Positions 14,405 to 22,907 of a stretch of DNA of 22,907 nt are shown piece after piece (the first letter of the stretch is position 1; each line of letters starts with the position of its first letter). The stretch spans positions 1-22,907 of the IMG/VR virus record IMGVR_UViG_3300030333_000204; one strand, 5' to 3'. A program made the translations under genes and the position numbers. The stretch is from a virus. Under the pieces are notes generated by a model. The model did no database searches. It worked only from the letters and a program-made list of their open reading frames with translations, and was not told the DNA's origin.

Positions 14405-15256
14405 ATGGCAATAGATCCAATAGATGAAGGTACAGACTTAGGTACTCAAACAGGTGTAGCTAGTAGTTTATCGCCTTATATAGGCCCATATGCTACAGAA
14501 ATGTTAGGTCAAGGTTTAGCAGCTGCTGGTTTACCCTACGAAGCGTATACAGGCCCACTTACAGCAGGATCAAGCGAACTGCAAAAACAGCAATTTGAAG
14601 GACTTGCAGGGCTTACAATACCTACAGAGGGTATGACCGCTTTTTCAGGTTCTATGGCAGATCCTGCTTCTGTTAATATGTACATGAATCCTTATCTACA
14701 AAACGTACTAGACCCACAATTAAAAGAATTAAGAAGACAAGCTGATATATCAAGAGTAGCAGATGCTTCTAGACTTACACAGGCAGGAGCGTTCGGTGGT
14801 GGCAGGCAAGCTATTATGGAGGCAGAGGGAAGAAGAAACCTATTAGACCAATTAGATAAAACTTTAGGAGAAGGTTACTACAAAGCCTTTGGTGAAGCAC
14901 GAGAAGGTATGAAGTTTGATAGGGACACCCAAGAAGGAGATAGGCAGTATGGACTCGCAGCACTAGATAGAATGGGTACAGCAGGTGCAACACAAAGAGC
15001 CATTGATGCTGAAGGTGTAGAAGCAGACAAGTTACAGTTTGAAGAAGAGCGAGACTTTGTTTACAAAATGCCTGTGTATTTACAGTCATTGTTACAGGAA
15101 CTACCATTATCTGCTACGGATGTTTCTTTTGCTACACCTAGTGCTTTAAGTTCAGGCGCGGCTAGTTTTTCTGACATTTTAGCATTATTACAAGCTCTAG
15201 GCGGAATGCAAGCTCCTGATACAACGCCAAAAGAAGAAGAGGGAGTACAAACATAA
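14405..15256 (+). CDS. Internal virion protein candidate with AFGGGRQAI helix motif
   Basis: A 283-residue protein. The N-terminus contains SSLSPYIGPYATEMLGQG and LPYEAYTGPLTAGSSELQ. The central helical core holds YMNPYLQNVLDPQLKEL, RRQADISRVADASRL and AGAFGGGRQAIMEAEGRRN (about residues 96-145), then a charged amphipathic helix with an EGDRQYGLAALDRMG segment. The C-terminal third is Ser/Leu-rich and loosely structured. I recall the MNPY…ADISR…GAFGGGRQA order as a widespread marker in marine phages, within the late gene block. The long amphipathic helices would suit a core or ejection protein of the T7 gp14 kind. No catalytic motif is visible. Confidence 0.65.
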   Translation: MAIDPIDEGTDLGTQTGVASSLSPYIGPYATEMLGQGLAAAGLPYEAYTGPLTAGSSELQKQQFEGLAGLTIPTEGMTAFSGSMADPASVNMYMNPYLQNVLDPQLKELRRQADISRVADASRLTQAGAFGGGRQAIMEAEGRRNLLDQLDKTLGEGYYKAFGEAREGMKFDRDTQEGDRQYGLAALDRMGTAGATQRAIDAEGVEADKLQFEEERDFVYKMPVYLQSLLQELPLSATDVSFATPSALSSGAASFSDILALLQALGGMQAPDTTPKEEEGVQT

Positions 15257-17025
15257 TGTTAGGTTTAGGTTCTTTAGACGCAGATTTTAAAAGGCAAAAG
15301 CAAGCATTTAGTGGTATGTCTCCTCAACAGCTATCGCAAATAGCAAACCCAACGCAACAAATGCGCCCTGATCCTACTAAAGGTATTACACCTGATCTTC
15401 TTAAAGCTCTGGCAGCACAAAAACTTTTAAAGGAAAAACAAGCATACGAGGCAGATATGTATGCTGCTATGGGTCAAAACCCTAATACTGTTGTATCTCA
15501 AATAGATCGGGAGCTAGAGGGTAGAACACAAAGAGATGTGGTAGATAGCACCAAAAAATTGTTAGCTAATAGACAACGAAGAAGAAATAAAACGCAACAG
15601 GCGTTAAATAAGTTAGATGCTAATGTTTTAAAAAGACTAGGGCAAAATCCTAGACAAATGCCTAGACAGATGCCCATGCAACGATCAGCACAAGGTGGTA
15701 TAGTAAAACTAGCAAATGGTGGGTCTGTGAACGACCCTTATGGCATCGGTGCGTTAGGAGATTTATATACAGATGATTTTTTAGGAACTCAACCTAGATT
15801 TGATTATTCTACAAACCAAGATAGGTCATTAATAACTTTGTTAAAAAATATACTAAGAGGCGGTATGTTAAAACCAAAAAATAGACCTGCGCCCACTGAT
15901 AACAGAGGTATAGTCAGTAATATAAAACCGTTTGTGCCAGTAAACACAGGTGAGTCAGCTAAAGATGTTCTTGCTAGACGAGAAGCAGAAAAACAACAAA
16001 GAGGTATAGACGAGCAACTTAACTTGTTAAGACAAGCACAAGACTCTAGTGTAGAAACTTCTGCTGAAGAATCAGATTCTTTTTTAGGTAGGCTTTTAGG
16101 TTTACCTGATACTAGAGATGTAAGAGAAGGTATAGCTGCAGGAGTAGAAGATTTTACAGGCGGGCCATCATTCGCTCCTCCTAATTTAACACTTGCACAA
16201 CCACAAAATAAACTGTTGTCCACTAGCCCCGAACTTTTACAAGCAGGGCCAGCTTTTGAAGGTAGCGGTATAGAGTCAACTCTTAGCGAAGATAGAAGAA
16301 AAAGAAGAAGCGCACCAGAGTTCACAGATCAAGAATTAGATACTACAGGGCCTACTATAAATACTACTGATGATGGCGGTGATGATGCAAGTAAATTAGC
16401 AGATCAACAAGTAGAGGAAGAGATAAATAATGCTTTGAATACAGATGTTACTTCAAGTGACGATTCAAGCACAGTTGACAGTAAAATAGATACCTACAAT
16501 GACTCCTTAGAAAAATTAATTTACATATTGTCAAGTGGTTTTGGGCGTGGGCAGGTTGGTAGAAGATACGTAGAATACACTCAAATGATAAATGATCGCC
16601 TAAACAAAGCTGCAGAGTTAAAAATACGAAGACGATCTGTAGAAGTGCAAGAAAAGATGGTAGGTGTAACTAGAGAAGGTAACGTGTTAGATTTTCTAAG
16701 AAAAAGTTTAGACACCATATCTGCTAATCTTATGGAAGCTAGAAGTGAAGAACTTGAAACTTCTGAGTTTGGCACAGCGTTAAAGAGGGCACAAGCAGAA
16801 TTAGCTACAAAAGAGCCAGGCACTGATGCGTATAACGATCAATTAGAGGCGGTTAAAGAACTACAGTCAGCATTTGATGGTAATTTTAAATCTAAATATG
16901 CAGAAGAGTATGCTAGGTATGATGCTTACGCTAGAAAATTAAAAAGTGCATTTAATATAGATATAACGAAACAAGAACAAGAAGAGACAGAGAGCGAATT
17001 TGATCTTACTAGAGATCCTGACTAA
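15256..17025 (+). CDS. Internal virion protein candidate, charged and coiled-coil (589 aa)
   Basis: The first 140 residues are basic and Gln-rich (QQLSQIANPTQQMRPDPTKG, RRRNKTQQALNKLDANVLKR), suggesting DNA contact. GGIVKLANGGSV (147-158) repeats the motif type of the 353-residue protein two genes upstream. The centre (about 210-440) is flexible, with acidic Ser/Asp-rich text (TSSDDSSTVDSKID). The last 150 residues are helical and likely coiled coil (RRRSVEVQEKMVG, LDTISANLMEARSEELETS, YNDQLEAVKELQSAF). The ATG overlaps the previous stop (TAATG) and has GGGAG at 15241-15245. Probably a packaged core or ejection component. No homologue of known function is recognised. Confidence 0.6.
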   Translation: MLGLGSLDADFKRQKQAFSGMSPQQLSQIANPTQQMRPDPTKGITPDLLKALAAQKLLKEKQAYEADMYAAMGQNPNTVVSQIDRELEGRTQRDVVDSTKKLLANRQRRRNKTQQALNKLDANVLKRLGQNPRQMPRQMPMQRSAQGGIVKLANGGSVNDPYGIGALGDLYTDDFLGTQPRFDYSTNQDRSLITLLKNILRGGMLKPKNRPAPTDNRGIVSNIKPFVPVNTGESAKDVLARREAEKQQRGIDEQLNLLRQAQDSSVETSAEESDSFLGRLLGLPDTRDVREGIAAGVEDFTGGPSFAPPNLTLAQPQNKLLSTSPELLQAGPAFEGSGIESTLSEDRRKRRSAPEFTDQELDTTGPTINTTDDGGDDASKLADQQVEEEINNALNTDVTSSDDSSTVDSKIDTYNDSLEKLIYILSSGFGRGQVGRRYVEYTQMINDRLNKAAELKIRRRSVEVQEKMVGVTREGNVLDFLRKSLDTISANLMEARSEELETSEFGTALKRAQAELATKEPGTDAYNDQLEAVKELQSAFDGNFKSKYAEEYARYDAYARKLKSAFNIDITKQEQEETESEFDLTRDPD

Positions 17026-17034
17026 AAGTGCATC

Positions 17035-20000
17035 ATGCGTACATATACAATATACAAAAAAGATGGCACACCAGTACAAGTAGAAGGGCCAGAAGGGGCC
17101 ACTACAAGAGAACTCGTTGATATACATCTAGCCAAAAAACAAGACCCCTATGCTGCTTTAGCACGGGCTGGAGAGCTGCAAGCTAGGGCTAGACCTGGGA
17201 CTATAATAGATCAAATACAAGAGTTTGGTAAAGGCACAGTAGGTGGGCTGGCAGGGTTGTTAGAAACCGCAGCTCTTGGTGCTATTACTCCTTTTGGAGA
17301 AGAAACAGAACTTGCATTAAGAGAAAAAATACAAAATGTTGGAGATGTTGTACAAGAAGCTGTTGCACCTGATGCAAATATAGGTATAGGAGCATCAGCT
17401 ATACCTCGTAAATTTGGTGAAGCACTTGGTTCTTTTGGTGGTATTCTTGGTGCAACGTTAATTAACCCCGCTTTGGGAATTGGTGCAGCTATAGGTGCAG
17501 GGACAGGTGAGGCTAGTGAACGTGCTAGAGAAGAAGATGCAACACAAGAAGAAAGAAATAGAGCTGCAAAATTTGGAGCTGTAATAGGGCTTTCTGAAAT
17601 TATAACTCCATTTAGAATACTTAGAAAATTCCCTCTTTTAAATAAAGCGGGTAACTTTTTTGGTGATGAAACAGCAGGTGGTATATTAGCCAGAGGCAGG
17701 CGGGTGCTTACTGAAGCTGGTGTGGAGGGAGCGCAAGAATTTTCTGCGGCTGTAGCACAAAATATGGTTGAGCAGGGGTACAATCCAGAACAAACATTAC
17801 TTGAAGAGACAGGAGAACCCGCAGCATATGGCAGTGCAGTTGGTTTTACAGCCAAACTAGCTGATGAAATCTATAGAGCCATACAAATGATTACCCCACG
17901 AACTCGTGGAGGCACTGCACCTACAACTGTTGCACCTACTACACCTGTAGAGTCTGATGCAGCAGCAGATAAAATAGTAGACGATATAGAAAAAATAACC
18001 ACTGATGCGCCTGTTACTGAAGAAGTTCGTAAAGCCGCAGATGAGGTAGCAGATAAAGAAACTACGCTCGCTGCTACAGATAGTGTAAAAATTGGCCCTG
18101 AACCATCTAAAGTTGAGGTTGCTAAAGTAGATGAACTTAAACCTAAAACAGCAGATTTAAAGGCTAGAGAATCCGCAGAGTTAGATGCTGTAGAAGAAAA
18201 ATACAAACCACTTTTTGCTGCGGCAGATGCAAAAGAAAAAAGAAAGTTAACAGACCAAAAGAGAAGTGAAAGACAGCAGATACTAGGCCGTTACGCAAAA
18301 GAGAAAGCAGATGCTTTAAAAGAGCCTAAACCTGTAGTGGAAGACACCAAAACAGGTGATACTCTAACAGATGTTTTAAAAGAAGAAGTAGGCGCTAAAA
18401 GAGACACAGATGCACTAGAAGAATATAGAGTTGTATTTGAAACCAATGCTAGTCCAGAAGCAGTGACGGTGGCAGAGGGGGACGTGTTACAAGATGATAA
18501 AACAACTGTAGAAGATAAAAAGGCTTTAACTAATCTAATAAAGGGTAAAGTACCTAAATCAAAAAAAGTAAAAAATAAAACACAGATAATAAAACCTGTA
18601 GAGAAAGCACTAATTTATTTTAAAGGTTTTGGGCCAACTCCCCAAGCTGCACTAGATGCCATAGCTTTTGATATAGGACAAGAAAGCAAAGGGTTTAAAA
18701 GAAGTCCTGACGAAATAGCTGCTGATAGTCCATATACGGCAGTAATGGCAGGGACAGGAAAAGAAGCTGCACTAGAGGCTAAAAAATGGGTAGACGCTAA
18801 TTTAAGTGACGATACTAAAACATATTTGACCGATGCAATAGCAAAAGCAAGGTCAGGTAGAATGACCGATAAACAACTTTCTGAGCGTGCAGATACAATA
18901 ATAGGTAGACCGACTAAAACTGCAGAACAAGCAAAGGCAGAAGAGCTAGATACGTCTTTTGCAGCAAAGCTACCAGAGTTAGACGATCAGAAAATACAAG
19001 AAAAATTAGAAGAACGGTGGGCAAGATCTAAAACTATAAAAGAAAAAGAGAAAACCATAAAAGTTTTAAACGTAAAACTTACTATACAAGAAAGAAGAAA
19101 AGCATTTGCGAAAAATAAAACGTGGAAAAAAATTGCAAACACAACCCTAGCTATACCTTCTTCTGAAGTTACCTCTCTTACCATAGGTCTAGATCCTGAA
19201 GTTAACACCTTAGTAGAACAAGGTGATGTAAAAGGTGCGTTGAACAAATTAAGTGAAGATACACAACTACCAGAATCACTTTCTCTACTATCTAAAAAAA
19301 TGTCTGAAGTAATAAAAGATGTTAAGATAGTTGTTAAAGATCTTGGTAATTTAGCAGGTCGATTTGATAGTGCTACGAATACAATAGAGATCAACCCAGA
19401 AAGTGGTATGAACACACATGTTCTCATGCACGAGGCAGCGCACGCTGTTACCTTTGCTAACCTGGCTAATAAGTCTCACCCCACAACAAAACAACTTAAC
19501 ACGTTATTTGAAGAGGTCAAAGATAGTTTAGGAACTGCGTATGGTACGCAATCTTTACAAGAATTTGTATCAGAAACATTTAGTAACCCACAGTTTCAAA
19601 AGATGCTTGCAGGCATAAATGTCAAAGGACAACCAGTCAGTGCTTTACAACGATTTACTAATGCGGTTGTAAACTTCTTTAGGCAACTCACAGGTAGACC
19701 CACCACACCTCTTACAGCTCTTCAATCTGCAAATGCAGACATAGCGCAACTATTAGCACCTACCGAAGATGCTGTGGGTACAGGGTCATTAATAGCTACA
19801 TCTGATCCTGAAGGTGCTGCTAACACGTTACAGAATATTGCAGAAGATAGTAGAGATCAGGGAAGGCTTACAAAAGAGGAGGGTAGAGGGTTTATATTAG
19901 ACGCTTTATCTTTTATAGGCAGCACTAAGATGGGGACTAGGGGTAAGAGCATATTCATGGGGCTGTCTGACATGTTAACAGTTAGTAATATGGCTGATGA

Positions 20001-22863
20001 ATCAGGCTTGGTGGACGCTGATAATAAAGGGTTTGGAGAACAGTTGTTAGCGGCATTTAACAACCAGCGTGGAGATATGGATGCAGCAGGGCGTGACTTT
20101 GATGATGTTAAAACAAAAGTTATGCGGAAGTTAAAAGACAATAAGAAGCGAAGAGATTTACTTGATGAGCTTATATACAGCCGTAGTTTCGGAGCTACTA
20201 TTTATCAGGTAGACCCTACAAAACCAAGAAAAGAATACGTAGGCAAGAATTTAGGGGATAGAAAATTAGAAGAAGTATGGGACGACCAACAAAAAATATG
20301 GAGAGGTAATCCTGATTTTGGACAGCAGGGTAGAGACGCGTTTGATGAGATGCGTAACTACTACAAAAGATACTTTACTAAACTACGAACAGCTTTGGGT
20401 ATTCAAGCAGACAAAGCAGTGGGCGATGAGGTTGATGCGAATGGTGTAAAAGTATCAGAAAGGTTGCAGAACGTATTTAAAAAGATATTCGACAAAAAAG
20501 CCTTAGATGTATACTTTCCTCTTGTTCGTGAGGGTAGCTATGTAGTGACGTATGACATAAAACCAGAAGTTATGAAAAGAAAAAAAGATGCTGGAGAGGA
20601 TATTGGCGACCCTAACGTATACGAACTGGTCAGCACAGAGGCAGAGCAAGCAGCAAGGGTTGAAGAGTTAAAACAAGATCCAAATGTAAACATCGAAACC
20701 ATACAAACAGCCGATAACAATGAGTCCACAAAACGAATTTTTAGAAGCGCGCCTCCTACATCTTTTGTTGGTCAAGTAATGGACATACTTAACGCAGCTA
20801 AAGGGTTAAATAAAACAGTAAAAGATGATTTACAATCTGACATTGTGCAGTTGTTTATAAACACGTTACCAGAAACTTCTTTTGCAAAATCACTATCAAG
20901 GCGAGAAGGAGTTAAAGGTTACATACCTGACTCTGTTTTTGCTTTTAATAAAAAAGGTCTTGCCCTTGGACGACAGGTAGCACAACTAGAAAATAGTGCT
21001 AACATACGAGCTATAGCAAGAGAGATGAATAAAAAAGCAGCAGAGTTAAAAGTATCGAACCCTGATATTGGCCCTACAGTTGAGAGGATTACTCAAGAAC
21101 TTGAAAAAAGAATAAGATTTGCAACAGAGGGGGCAAATTATAAAGGCGTAGAGCAATTTGTAAAAACTGCTAATCAGTTAGCATTTGTGTACACCATAGG
21201 TGGTAATGCTTCTTCTGCACTAGTTAACTTGTCTCAAGTTCCTTTATTTGTTTATCCCTATCTTGGAGCTGAGTACGGATTTGTAAAAACAAACAGAGCG
21301 TTAGGTAATGCTACCAGAATAGTTATGAACTCAGGTAACAGCATAGATAAATTGTTTGACTTTGACCCCGTAAATAAAACTTATAAAGTAAAAGATTCTA
21401 TAGAGTCTTATGGTGTGAGTAGAAATTTATCTCCAAGACAACAAGAAATAGCTGACTCCGTGCTACCCCTAGTGAAGTTAGCATCAAAAAGAGGGCAGTT
21501 AACAAGGACATTCTTAGCAGATGCTTTAGGTTTAGGTGAAGCAGGAGGGGTTTTATCTCGTAGAAAAGATAAAAAAGATAGAGTTATGGATGTGTTGAGT
21601 CTTGACAACTTAACAAGTCTCTCTGCTGTAATGTTTAACCAAGCAGAACGTTTTAATAGACAAGTTACTTTGCTTTCTTCTTACCAACTAGCACTACGAC
21701 AAGAGGTAGACCCAAAAGGTAAGATAAAAAGTTTTTCAGATGTGGCACAAGCCGCTAAAAATATAGAAGGTGCTACAGAACGAGCCGCAGAAAAAGCTCT
21801 TAGACAGACACAAGAAACGAATGGCGGTGCAGTTTTAGAAACAGGGCCTAGATACTCACAGCAAAACTTTGGTCGTATAGCTTTTATGTATAAAACATAT
21901 GGACTGCGTATGTATTCTACTATGCTTAAATCTACAAAAGAACTTATGGATAAGTCATTACCTCCAGAGGATAGATATATAGCTTTCAAACAGTTAGCAG
22001 GGGTACATATAAGTGCGTTGTTATTTGCAGGGGTTCAGGGTTTACCTTTATACGGAGCAATAGAAATGATATCTAATGCTTTCTTGGGAGAGGATGATGA
22101 AGACTTTGATACCATAGTTCGCAGACAGTTCCGTGAAGGTGCATACAAAGGTTTAGTTAACTATACAACAGGCATAGACGTAGCGACTCGTGTCCGCCTC
22201 ACTGGTTTACTAATACAAGAGAACAGGTTTAACCGTGATGCTTCACTTGAAGAAACATTTTTTCATTATGCAGGTGGGCCTGCTTTTAGCACAATAGATA
22301 AAATATACAGAGGGTTTGAAGATTTAGGAATAGTGGGTAGTAGAGACACTATAGAAGTGGGACGAGCTATTGAAAACTTTTTACCTACAAGTATATCAAA
22401 CGCATATAAAGCACTGGGCAGAGTAAGAGAAGAAGGATATAAAACGAGACGTGGCGACCCTATATTTGATGATGTAACCACAGGAGATTTAGCAGGATTA
22501 TTGTTCGGTTTTCCTCCTGTGGAGTATACTAACACTATGGAAAAGAATGATATAAAAAATAGAATTGATAAAGAAATAAGTAAAAAGAAATCAAGTTTAA
22601 CTACTCAATACTACAGAGCATACAGAATAGGTGACGCAAGTGGCATGGCAGAAGCCCTGCAAAAAATGGTAGAGTGGAACAGAACTTTTGGCGCAAGAGA
22701 TCCTAACCTTATTATAACCCCGAAAAGCATTGAGAGATCTGTAAAACGGCACATTAAAACATCTGAAAATATCAAACAACATAACGGTATATTTGTTCGT
22801 AACAAAAATTCAATAACAGAACTAAGTCGTTCTTTTAATGACGACTATACCTTCTTTGATTAA
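17035..22863 (+). CDS. Giant polyvalent / ejection protein with a zincin metallopeptidase motif (1942 aa)
   Basis: The N-terminal 40 residues (YTIYKKDGTPVQVEGPEGAT) form a small beta module. Gly/Ala-rich hydrophobic segments lie at about 65-86 and 127-160, with GVEGAQEFSAAVAQNMVEQG near 230. A Lys/Glu-rich linker spans about 300-480. HEAAH at 799-803, preceded by NTHVLM and followed 40 residues later by EFVSETFSNPQFQ (Glu843, Glu847), fits a zinc peptidase. From about 880 the protein is mostly helical; NQLAFVYTIGGNASSALVNL (about 1379-1398), FGRIAFMYKTYGLRMYSTML (about 1613-1632) and a hydrophobic stretch near 1655-1680 recall the large-polyvalent-protein-associated domains of phages (LPD38 type, from memory). 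Likely packaged and ejected, the functional counterpart of T7 gp16. The ATG has no Shine-Dalgarno, so translation may be coupled. Confidence 0.65.
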   Translation: MRTYTIYKKDGTPVQVEGPEGATTRELVDIHLAKKQDPYAALARAGELQARARPGTIIDQIQEFGKGTVGGLAGLLETAALGAITPFGEETELALREKIQNVGDVVQEAVAPDANIGIGASAIPRKFGEALGSFGGILGATLINPALGIGAAIGAGTGEASERAREEDATQEERNRAAKFGAVIGLSEIITPFRILRKFPLLNKAGNFFGDETAGGILARGRRVLTEAGVEGAQEFSAAVAQNMVEQGYNPEQTLLEETGEPAAYGSAVGFTAKLADEIYRAIQMITPRTRGGTAPTTVAPTTPVESDAAADKIVDDIEKITTDAPVTEEVRKAADEVADKETTLAATDSVKIGPEPSKVEVAKVDELKPKTADLKARESAELDAVEEKYKPLFAAADAKEKRKLTDQKRSERQQILGRYAKEKADALKEPKPVVEDTKTGDTLTDVLKEEVGAKRDTDALEEYRVVFETNASPEAVTVAEGDVLQDDKTTVEDKKALTNLIKGKVPKSKKVKNKTQIIKPVEKALIYFKGFGPTPQAALDAIAFDIGQESKGFKRSPDEIAADSPYTAVMAGTGKEAALEAKKWVDANLSDDTKTYLTDAIAKARSGRMTDKQLSERADTIIGRPTKTAEQAKAEELDTSFAAKLPELDDQKIQEKLEERWARSKTIKEKEKTIKVLNVKLTIQERRKAFAKNKTWKKIANTTLAIPSSEVTSLTIGLDPEVNTLVEQGDVKGALNKLSEDTQLPESLSLLSKKMSEVIKDVKIVVKDLGNLAGRFDSATNTIEINPESGMNTHVLMHEAAHAVTFANLANKSHPTTKQLNTLFEEVKDSLGTAYGTQSLQEFVSETFSNPQFQKMLAGINVKGQPVSALQRFTNAVVNFFRQLTGRPTTPLTALQSANADIAQLLAPTEDAVGTGSLIATSDPEGAANTLQNIAEDSRDQGRLTKEEGRGFILDALSFIGSTKMGTRGKSIFMGLSDMLTVSNMADESGLVDADNKGFGEQLLAAFNNQRGDMDAAGRDFDDVKTKVMRKLKDNKKRRDLLDELIYSRSFGATIYQVDPTKPRKEYVGKNLGDRKLEEVWDDQQKIWRGNPDFGQQGRDAFDEMRNYYKRYFTKLRTALGIQADKAVGDEVDANGVKVSERLQNVFKKIFDKKALDVYFPLVREGSYVVTYDIKPEVMKRKKDAGEDIGDPNVYELVSTEAEQAARVEELKQDPNVNIETIQTADNNESTKRIFRSAPPTSFVGQVMDILNAAKGLNKTVKDDLQSDIVQLFINTLPETSFAKSLSRREGVKGYIPDSVFAFNKKGLALGRQVAQLENSANIRAIAREMNKKAAELKVSNPDIGPTVERITQELEKRIRFATEGANYKGVEQFVKTANQLAFVYTIGGNASSALVNLSQVPLFVYPYLGAEYGFVKTNRALGNATRIVMNSGNSIDKLFDFDPVNKTYKVKDSIESYGVSRNLSPRQQEIADSVLPLVKLASKRGQLTRTFLADALGLGEAGGVLSRRKDKKDRVMDVLSLDNLTSLSAVMFNQAERFNRQVTLLSSYQLALRQEVDPKGKIKSFSDVAQAAKNIEGATERAAEKALRQTQETNGGAVLETGPRYSQQNFGRIAFMYKTYGLRMYSTMLKSTKELMDKSLPPEDRYIAFKQLAGVHISALLFAGVQGLPLYGAIEMISNAFLGEDDEDFDTIVRRQFREGAYKGLVNYTTGIDVATRVRLTGLLIQENRFNRDASLEETFFHYAGGPAFSTIDKIYRGFEDLGIVGSRDTIEVGRAIENFLPTSISNAYKALGRVREEGYKTRRGDPIFDDVTTGDLAGLLFGFPPVEYTNTMEKNDIKNRIDKEISKKKSSLTTQYYRAYRIGDASGMAEALQKMVEWNRTFGARDPNLIITPKSIERSVKRHIKTSENIKQHNGIFVRNKNSITELSRSFNDDYTFFD
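19411..19600 (+). other. Zincin-like metallopeptidase domain core within the giant protein
   Basis: The HEAAH motif is encoded at 19429-19443 (residues 799-803). The upstream strand (ATNTIEINPESG) and the downstream EFVSETFSN (Glu843 and Glu847 as candidate third ligands) complete the expected layout. In metallopeptidases the two His bind zinc and the first Glu activates water. All three are present, so the site may be active. Confidence 0.65.
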
Positions 22864-22867
22864 AAAG

Positions 22868-22889
22868 GTGGCTACCCGAAAGTAGCCAC
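22868..22889 (-). terminator. Hairpin with T-run oriented as a minus-strand rho-independent terminator
   Basis: GTGGCTAC (22868-22875) and GTAGCCAC (22882-22889) form a perfect 8-bp stem with loop CCGAAA. On the + strand no T-run follows the stem, so + strand termination would be weak. On the minus strand the stem is followed by CC and then TTTTT (from the A-run 22862-22866). It lies right after the stop of the last gene, so it may stop a convergent transcript, or serve both directions with unequal strength. Confidence 0.65.
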
Positions 22890-22890
22890 T

Positions 22891-22900
22891 AGGAAGGGAG
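22891..22900 (+). promoter_or_regulatory. Purine-rich ribosome-site-like sequence at the window end
   Basis: AGGAAGGGAG follows the hairpin and is a plausible ribosome site for a + strand gene starting just beyond the window. No start codon is visible, so this is tentative and depends on the missing sequence. Confidence 0.3.
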
Positions 22901-22907
22901 AGATTGA

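Noticed and set aside
17211-17855. 214-aa minus-strand open frame
   Set aside because: Ser/Ala/Pro-rich antisense of the Gly/Ala-rich start of the giant protein; no ribosome site or recognisable motif.
1-22907. Integrase, attachment site, tRNA, CRISPR array or insertion sequence
   Set aside because: None recognised; coding sequence covers almost every base and no matching motifs or repeats were seen.

Overview
The window looks like the late (virion plus lysis) part of a tailed double-stranded DNA bacteriophage genome, probably a marine, podovirus-like caudovirus. Evidence: all twenty supported genes lie on the + strand, they abut or overlap with almost no non-coding DNA, and they include a GH108-type muramidase, a holin resembling those of gene-transfer agents, a tail-assembly-chaperone-like protein, a tail fibre and very large virion or ejection-type proteins. 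The sequence is clearly AT-rich by eye. Several proteins carry signatures I associate with phages of open-ocean bacteria (fibre ending in TTDAANDA, tail hub starting MPLKKLSFKPGVNRENTRY, internal proteins with GGIVKL and ALSDGEYVIPADV). The host is not visible; marine Alphaproteobacteria such as SAR11 or SAR116 are a guess.

Layout. (1) 1-2721: host-recognition module, with a 5'-truncated tail fibre and a polyglycine adhesin-like protein. (2) 2705-3980: a protein with a dUTPase-like barrel signature and a tail-assembly-chaperone-like protein. (3) 4004-6388: a compact lysis cassette made of a small soluble protein, five small membrane proteins (one pair of membrane segments is encoded in two frames of the same DNA; another protein has an EF-hand loop) and a muramidase. 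(4) 6390-9509: tail hub or nozzle candidate and three small structural proteins. (5) 9510-22863: five large proteins (1273, 353, 283, 589 and 1942 aa), candidates for internal or ejection proteins; the last carries an HEAAH zincin motif. (6) 22864-22907: a perfect hairpin whose T-run lies on the side that would terminate minus-strand transcription.

How it works together (inference): the fibre and glycine-rich tip bind the host, the hub anchors them to the portal end, the large internal proteins are ejected with the DNA, and late in infection the membrane proteins release or activate the muramidase. No promoter was recognised; stop/start overlaps (TAATG, ATGA) suggest one long, translationally coupled late transcript. 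There is no gene-free stretch over 300 bases, no tRNA, no CRISPR array and no insertion sequence.
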